A stretch of 64,000 nucleotides of DNA from Burkholderiales bacterium. Its GTDB lineage: Bacteria; Pseudomonadota; Gammaproteobacteria; Burkholderiales; Nitrosomonadaceae. Location of the stretch: NCBI GenBank assembly GCA_015075225.1, contig JABTUQ010000005.1:62001-126000 (forward strand). Direction: 5' to 3'. This document shows, one piece after another, positions 59,016 to 64,000 of this stretch (position 1 is its first letter; the number at the start of each line of letters is the position of its first letter). The position numbers and the translations under genes were made by a program. Under the pieces are notes generated by a model, which worked only from the letters and a program-made list of their open reading frames with translations, searched no databases and had not been told where the DNA came from.

Positions 59016-59848
59016 TAAAACTTTGCCAGTATTCCATCAAGCTGATCAAGGCTGTCATAATGGATAACAACATTACCCGAGCCTTTTTTTCCGGGTTTGA
59101 TGGCGACATTGGCTCCCAGGCGAGCTGAAATATCCTCCTGCAAGCGCAATAGATCCCGGTCCTGAAGTGCTCGCTTGGGTGTGGAAGGCGCCTGATTCAT
59201 CCGCTTGAGCAGTTGCTCGGTTTCACGCACGGATAGCTGTTTTTGCATGATCAGGCGCGCAATTTCAAGCTGTTTTCTGGCATCCAGGGCAAGCAGGGCG
59301 CGCCCATGTCCCATATCGATTTTTCCCTGCATGATCAATTCCTGAACCGGTGCCGCCAGATTGAGCAGACGCAACAGGTTCGAGATGGCGCTACGAGAAT
59401 ATCCCAATGATTTCCCGGCGGTCTGGTGAGTCATGCCAAACTCTTCAATCAGGCGCTGTATCCCCAGTGCCGCTTCCAGCGGATTGAGATCTTCACGCTG
59501 AATATTCTCGATCAGCGACAGCGCCAGGGCAGATTCATCCGGTACTTCACGCACAATTGCCGGAATCTGCTCCAATCCCGCAATTTGCGCTGCACGCCAG
59601 CGGCGTTCCCCGGCAATGATTTCATATCCACCTGTAAGCAGCGGGCGTACCAGTATGGGCTGCATGATCCCCTGTGCCTTGATCGATTCGGCCAGATCTT
59701 GCAAGGAGGTTTCATCCATTCTGGTTCGCGGCTGATATTTGCCGGATTGCAACAAGCCAACATCAAGATTCTGCAGAGAATCCGTTTCCGGAGGATGACC
59801 TGCCAGCAGTGCGTCCAGCCCTCGTCCCAATCCTCTTGGTTTAGCCAT
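59015..59848 (-). CDS. parB: Chromosome partitioning protein ParB
   Basis: CTP-dependent clamp that loads at parS. ATG 59848 (MAKPRGLGRGLDALLAGHPP) gives 277 aa and the typical start. Motifs: KYQPRTRMDETSLQDLAESI, GYEIIAGERRWRAAQIAGL (the GERRxRA box, CTP binding), ALIENIQREDLNPLEAA-type segment, HTH in TAGKSLGYSRSAISNLLRLL, MGHGRALLAL, and a C-terminal dimer region. The start lies 47 nt after the parA stop. The TAG stop borders the 142-bp repeat, so the terminus may be insertion-derived. Confidence 0.96.
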   Translation of the reverse strand: MAKPRGLGRGLDALLAGHPPETDSLQNLDVGLLQSGKYQPRTRMDETSLQDLAESIKAQGIMQPILVRPLLTGGYEIIAGERRWRAAQIAGLEQIPAIVREVPDESALALSLIENIQREDLNPLEAALGIQRLIEEFGMTHQTAGKSLGYSRSAISNLLRLLNLAAPVQELIMQGKIDMGHGRALLALDARKQLEIARLIMQKQLSVRETEQLLKRMNQAPSTPKRALQDRDLLRLQEDISARLGANVAIKPGKKGSGNVVIHYDSLDQLDGILAKF

Positions 59849-59895
59849 GGTTACCGTATCAAATTTATATTTATGGGTTCTGGCAAAGACAGCGA

Positions 59896-60660
59896 TCAAT
59901 CGGCTGTTGCCAGAATTTCATTGGCCAGCTGGCAGTAAGCCTGCGCTCCCCGTGATTGTTTGTCGTGATAGAGCACCGGCAAACCAAAGCCAGGTGCTTC
60001 CGACAACCGGATATTACGGGGAATGATGGTTTGATAAACCTTGTCGCCAAAATGTTGTTTTAGCTGATCCGAAACTTGTTGCGCCAGCAGATTGCGGGGA
60101 TCAAACATGGTGCGCAGCAAGCCCTCGATTTTGATGGATGGATTAAAGCCCATTCGCACTCTTTTGATTGTATTGACAAGATCGCTCAACCCTTCCAGCG
60201 CGTAATATTCGCACTGCATGGGAATGATAACGGCATGTGCGGCACACAGCCCGTTCAATGTCAGGAGATTAAGAGCGGGAGGGCAGTCGATCAGAATAAA
60301 GTCGTAGTCAACCTGAATCGTTTGCAGCGCATTTTTCAGACGAGCCTCACGATGCCCCAGTGAAACCATTTCCACTTCTGCGCCAGCAAGCTCCTGATTG
60401 GCGGGAATCAGGTCATATTTTCCCGGACTGACTGATAAACGAACATCGGCCACAGTGTGTTCACCCAGCAATAGCTGGTAAACCGTGCGGGCAAGCCCTC
60501 GTTTATCCACGCCGCTGCCCATGGTTGTATTGCCTTGCGGATCCAGATCCACAAGCAGCACGCGCTTGCCAATACTTGCCAGACTGGCAGCCAGATTGAT
60601 GCTGGTGGTTGTTTTGCCCACCCCGCCTTTCTGATTGGCGATAGCCAGAATTCTGGCCAT
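59896..60660 (-). CDS. parA: Chromosome partitioning ATPase ParA
   Basis: 254 aa; ATG 60660 (MARILAIANQKGGVGKTTTS) is preferred over 60693 because it gives the normal ParA/Soj start. Deviant Walker A KGGVGKTT, VLLVDLDPQGNTTMGSGV, Walker B FILIDCPPALNLLTLNGL, and the C-terminal IIPRNIRLSEAPGFGLPVLY. Works with ParB on parS. Part of mnmG-rsmG-parA-parB. Confidence 0.97.
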   Translation of the reverse strand: MARILAIANQKGGVGKTTTSINLAASLASIGKRVLLVDLDPQGNTTMGSGVDKRGLARTVYQLLLGEHTVADVRLSVSPGKYDLIPANQELAGAEVEMVSLGHREARLKNALQTIQVDYDFILIDCPPALNLLTLNGLCAAHAVIIPMQCEYYALEGLSDLVNTIKRVRMGFNPSIKIEGLLRTMFDPRNLLAQQVSDQLKQHFGDKVYQTIIPRNIRLSEAPGFGLPVLYHDKQSRGAQAYCQLANEILATAD

Positions 60661-60723
60661 TAAATTGGTTTTTGGCGTTTGCTGTGAAGTCACGGGATAA
60701 ATTTATCTGTTATCCGGAAGAGA

Positions 60724-61368
60724 TCACGCAGGCCGGTAACGTAATACAACCAAATGCCGCTTGGCTTTCAACCCGGGTACTGAGACTGCGACAATATTCT
60801 CAACTACAAATTGTGGAGATAACTGCATTAATTCCATATCCGGGAAAGCGCCTTTCATGGCAATAAAGCGGCAATGTTCGGCGTTGCTTTCACACAAGTG
60901 TTTCGATAATTGCATGAACCGTTCGAGACTGGAAAATGCACGTGAAATGACAGTATCCACCTTGTTTTCCAGGATTATTTTTTCCACGCGTCCTTGTTTG
61001 ACAGATATATTCGGCAAATTCAGCTCTACTGCAGCCTGCAGCAGGAAGGCCGCCTTCTTCTGACTGCTTTCCACCAGCGTTACGTGCCAGTCCGGGCGCG
61101 CCATGGCAATCGGGATCCCGGGCAGACCGGCACCACTGCCGATATCAACAATATTTGATCCGGTAATATGTGGCAAGGCAACCAGGCTATCCAGCATGTG
61201 GCGGGTCACCATCGACTCCGGATTGCGGATAGAAGTCAGGTTGTGTGTGTTGTTCCATTTTGTGATGAGCTCAATGTAGCGCAACAACTGGCTCTCCAGA
61301 TGCGCTACATCAGCATTCAAGCCTGGAATTGCCTCCAGGCCGTCATGCAACTGTTTTTCCAGATCCAT
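60724..61368 (-). CDS. rsmG: 16S rRNA (guanine-N7) methyltransferase RsmG (GidB)
   Basis: 214 aa; methylates G527 of 16S r[33 protein letters not shown] motif [49 protein letters not shown]. The start at 61368 overlaps the mnmG end by 26 nt, a coupled pair common in proteobacteria. Confidence 0.96.
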   Translation of the reverse strand: MDLEKQLHDGLEAIPGLNADVAHLESQLLRYIELITKWNNTHNLTSIRNPESMVTRHMLDSLVALPHITGSNIVDIGSGAGLPGIPIAMARPDWHVTLVESSQKKAAFLLQAAVELNLPNISVKQGRVEKIILENKVDTVISRAFSSLERFMQLSKHLCESNAEHCRFIAMKGAFPDMELMQLSPQFVVENIVAVSVPGLKAKRHLVVLRYRPA

Positions 61369-63274
61369 TGTTTATTTCTTCCTGTTTGACTGATTGGCGT
61401 GCGATGCCACGCTTCAGATGTACCAGCAATAAGGCGATGGCAGCGGGTGTAATACCGGAAATTCGCGAAGCCTGCCCCAGTGTTTCCGGCTGATACAAAT
61501 TAAGTTTTTGTGTGACTTCGTTGGAAAGCCCGCGTACTGCGCGATAATCCATGTTTTTCGGCAGAGTCATGGCTTCGTGTTGCGCGTGTCTTAACACTTC
61601 TTGTTTCTGTCGTTCTATATAACCTTCATATTTGACAGCAATTTCCACCTGTTGCACAACCTGATCATCCAGTACGGGCCTGTCCATATCTGGTAATGAC
61701 ATAAGTTGTGCGTAGCGAAGCTCGGGACGTCGCAACAAATCGTATAGTGAATAGGTGCGGTCATCCACCACCTGGTCCGGTATTTGAGCCGTTTGCAATT
61801 TATGCAAGGCACTGGGAAAAATCCAGGTATTACGCAATCTTGTTTTCTCGGTTTCAATCGCTTCACGTTTGGCAGCAAACGCCTGCCAACGGTCTTCGCT
61901 TACCAGGCCAAGCCGATAACCTGTTTCGGTGAGGCGCATATCGGCATTATCTTCACGCAATTGCAGACGAAATTCTGCCCGGCTGGTAAACATCCGGTAA
62001 GGCTCCGTCACGCCGCGTGTAACAAGATCATCTACCAGCACGCCGATATAGGCTTCGTCACGACTCGGGCTCCAAGGCTCCTGTTCCTTTAGCTTGAGGC
62101 TGGCATTCAGGCCCGCAAGTAAACCCTGAGCGGCAGCTTCTTCGTAACCGGTGGTGCCATTGATCTGGCCCGCGAAAAACAGGCCATTGATTGTTTTTGT
62201 TTCCAGCGATCTTTTGAGGCCACGTGGATCGAAATAATCATATTCGATTGCATAACCAGGCCGAGTAATGTGTGCATTCTCTAATCCGGTAATGGAATGC
62301 ACCAGCTCAACCTGCACATCAAAGGGAAGACTGGTTGAAATTCCATTTGGATAGATTTCGCTGGTCTCCAGCCCTTCCGGCTCCAAAAAGATGGTGTGTG
62401 CCTCTCTTTCAGAAAAACGCACCACCTTATCTTCAATTGACGGACAGTAACGAGGCCCGATACCTTCTATTTTTCCGGTGTAGAGCGGTGAGCGATCCAG
62501 CCCCATCCGAATGATTTCATGTGTTTTTACGTTGGTGCGGGTCATCCAGCAAGAAATTTGCCGGGGGTGTTGGGCGGCATTGCCCAGAAATGAAAACACT
62601 GGAATGGGTTCATCCCCAGGCTGTTCGCGCAAAATCTGAAAATTGATAGTGCGCGCGTCAATACGCGGTGGTGTGCCGGTTTTGAGCCGTCCGACGGCCA
62701 GTTCCATTTCGCGCAGGCGATGGGCAAGCCTGATCGAAGCAGGATCACCGGCCCGGCCGGCCTGAAAACTTTGATCACCCACATGCGCCACGCCACCCAA
62801 AAAGGTGCCGACTGTCAGCACCACGGCACGGGCAGAAAAAACAAGGCCAAGATGGGTAACAACCCCCGTAATTTTGTCGCCATGCAGCAGCAGATCATCA
62901 ACGGTTGATTGCAATATCAGCAAATTGGATTGTGCTTCCAGGCGCCGGCGAATGGCCTGGCGATATAACACACGATCTGCCTGTGCGCGGGTTGCGCGGA
63001 CAGCGGGGCCCTTGCTTGCGTTGAGCATCCTGAATTGAATGCCTGCTTCATCCGTTGCCGCAGCCATTGCGCCACCCAGCGCGTCGATTTCTTTAACCAG
63101 ATGCCCTTTGCCAATACCACCAATCGATGGATTGCATGACATTTGCCCCAGGGTGTCCAGATTTTGTGTCAGGAGCAGCGTTTTGTGACCCATGCGTGCA
63201 GTAGCAAGCGCAGCTTCTGTTCCAGCATGCCCGCCACCAACAACGATGACATCAAATTCTTTTGCGGAATACAT
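61343..63274 (-). CDS. mnmG: tRNA uridine-5-carboxymethylaminomethyl modification enzyme MnmG (GidA)
   Basis: 643 aa FAD protein that, with MnmE, modifies wobble U34. FAD motif [65 protein letters not shown] segment, [60 protein letters not shown] and the C-terminal tRNA-binding helices with [13 protein letters not shown] 63274 (MYSAKEFDV). Full length, undisrupted. Confidence 0.98.
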   Translation of the reverse strand: MYSAKEFDVIVVGGGHAGTEAALATARMGHKTLLLTQNLDTLGQMSCNPSIGGIGKGHLVKEIDALGGAMAAATDEAGIQFRMLNASKGPAVRATRAQADRVLYRQAIRRRLEAQSNLLILQSTVDDLLLHGDKITGVVTHLGLVFSARAVVLTVGTFLGGVAHVGDQSFQAGRAGDPASIRLAHRLREMELAVGRLKTGTPPRIDARTINFQILREQPGDEPIPVFSFLGNAAQHPRQISCWMTRTNVKTHEIIRMGLDRSPLYTGKIEGIGPRYCPSIEDKVVRFSEREAHTIFLEPEGLETSEIYPNGISTSLPFDVQVELVHSITGLENAHITRPGYAIEYDYFDPRGLKRSLETKTINGLFFAGQINGTTGYEEAAAQGLLAGLNASLKLKEQEPWSPSRDEAYIGVLVDDLVTRGVTEPYRMFTSRAEFRLQLREDNADMRLTETGYRLGLVSEDRWQAFAAKREAIETEKTRLRNTWIFPSALHKLQTAQIPDQVVDDRTYSLYDLLRRPELRYAQLMSLPDMDRPVLDDQVVQQVEIAVKYEGYIERQKQEVLRHAQHEAMTLPKNMDYRAVRGLSNEVTQKLNLYQPETLGQASRISGITPAAIALLLVHLKRGIARQSVKQEEINNGSGKTVA

Positions 63275-63495
63275 AATAGGGACACTGATTTAACAGTGCG
63301 GCAAGGATAAATGGAGACTACGCTGACCGATGGTGGCCATGTCACAAAGCTGGGCTATTTTATATGAATTTGATTAGATCGGTACAAATACGCCGCCGAG
63401 CCGATACGAAACACCCAAAAAACCACAATTGAATCCGATCACGGCCGTGGCGTATTGGAAAGCAACAGAAGTTTTTTTATTAATGGGATGAATGA

Positions 63496-63511
63496 TGTTT
63501 CACGTGAAACA
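63496..63511. promoter_or_regulatory. parS centromere site
   Basis: Perfect 16-bp palindrome TGTTTCACGTGAAACA, identical to the canonical bacterial parS. It lies upstream of mnmG in the 262-nt gap before the flgN-like gene, about 3.6 kb from parB. ParB is expected to load here. Confidence 0.95.
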
Positions 63512-63536
63512 TATTGCAAGCAGAAATCGAAGAATA

Positions 63537-63998
63537 TTACGTGACCTGGCCTTTGGTGTTGTAAAGAATGGTACTCCCGGTGGCCCCATGAAGGGCATTC
63601 AGTGTTTGGCGCGTATATTGAAGCCAATTGGCAGTGATGGCTGCGTTGGATTGATTAAGTTGTTTCGCCAATTCAGCAAGATTGAGCAATTCTTCCCAAT
63701 CGCGAACAGCAGTTGATTCTGTATCGTCAGCAGATGTCCATGCCTGCATGCCTTTTGCGCCATCTGGCAAACCGGCCATGTTTAGAAAATGGCTGCGACG
63801 TGCATCCAATCGTGAAAACTGATCAATAACCCGATCCTTGTCGGCAACCAGAGAAGGCAGATCATCCAGATTGCCCGCAGCAAGCAAATTGCGTTCCTGT
63901 TCCAGGAGCTCAAGGAACAGGCGAATATTATCCAGTTCCAGCTGGAGAATATGTTCCAGCGAATCCTGATTCAATGTGCTCGTCTGCATGTTGTTCAT
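63537..63998 (-). CDS. flgN: FlgN-family flagellar export chaperone
   Basis: 153 aa, almost all helical: DSLEHILQLELDNIRLFLEL LEQERNLLAAGNLDDLPSLV, then VIDQFSRLDARRSHFL and NLAELAKQLNQSNAAITANW. This is the FlgN pattern (chaperone for hook-associated proteins FlgK/FlgL). ATG 63998 is two bases from the right edge, so a longer start cannot be excluded; ATG 63989 is another choice. Other flagellar genes would lie outside to the right. Confidence 0.8.
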   Translation of the reverse strand: MNNMQTSTLNQDSLEHILQLELDNIRLFLELLEQERNLLAAGNLDDLPSLVADKDRVIDQFSRLDARRSHFLNMAGLPDGAKGMQAWTSADDTESTAVRDWEELLNLAELAKQLNQSNAAITANWLQYTRQTLNALHGATGSTILYNTKGQVT

Positions 63999-64000
63999 TT

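Overview
The window looks like chromosomal DNA of a betaproteobacterium, most probably a Nitrosomonas (europaea/eutropha type). This rests on my memory of how the proteins look and on general gene content; no ammonia-oxidation gene lies in the window, so the genus is an inference. The right end is probably near the replication origin, because mnmG-rsmG-parA-parB sits beside a perfect parS palindrome.

Layout. 1-3.8 kb: 5' part of uvrA, a YajR-type MFS transporter, and ssb, whose stop codon has been hit by an IS5-family element. 3.8-8.4 kb: a scrambled accessory patch with two decayed copies of one RHS/YD-repeat gene, an IS3-family element and an orphan membrane protein. 8.4-12.1 kb: rho, trxA, a MltB-type lytic transglycosylase, a YbjQ protein. 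12.2-16.1 kb: a short mobile repeat, then a ferric-iron ABC transporter operon with a candidate Fur box. 16.3-27.4 kb: universal stress protein, alpha/beta hydrolase, lipoproteins, OmpA-family protein, SppA peptidase, AI-2E family protein, purM-purN, DUF3108 protein, RsmB-type methyltransferase, a transposase remnant, rpmE. 27.5-39.6 kb: ftsB-eno-pyrG and sdhCDA, an ankyrin protein, ftsK, lolA and rarA. From pyrG to rarA nearly every gene carries single-base indels in homopolymer runs. Because these include essential genes, I read most of them as sequence errors. 39.6-40.3 kb: debris (a third RHS scrap, a possible hsdM scrap, an HTH fragment).

40.3-51.1 kb is the most distinctive region: a divergent guanidine-utilisation locus. 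Two ykkC/guanidine-I riboswitches face away from each other. The rightward one precedes a full-length urea/guanidine carboxylase (biotin carboxylase + carboxyltransferase + biotinyl domain). The leftward one precedes an APC permease, the two DUF1989 proteins known elsewhere as carboxyguanidine deiminase subunits, a second carboxylase homologue that lacks the biotin carboxylase domain, and a nucleoside deaminase. Together they would import guanidine, carboxylate it and deiminate the product to allophanate. The allophanate hydrolase needed to finish the path is not in the window. In an ammonia oxidiser this would turn guanidine into ammonia, the energy substrate.

51.1-64 kb: MltD, AhpC-type peroxiredoxin (one frameshift), a CNP1-like lipoprotein, nudF-nfeD-slipin (nfeD with an in-frame TGA), a Tim44-domain protein, YicC, a second copy of the mobile repeat, parB-parA-rsmG-mnmG, parS and a FlgN-like chaperone at the right edge.
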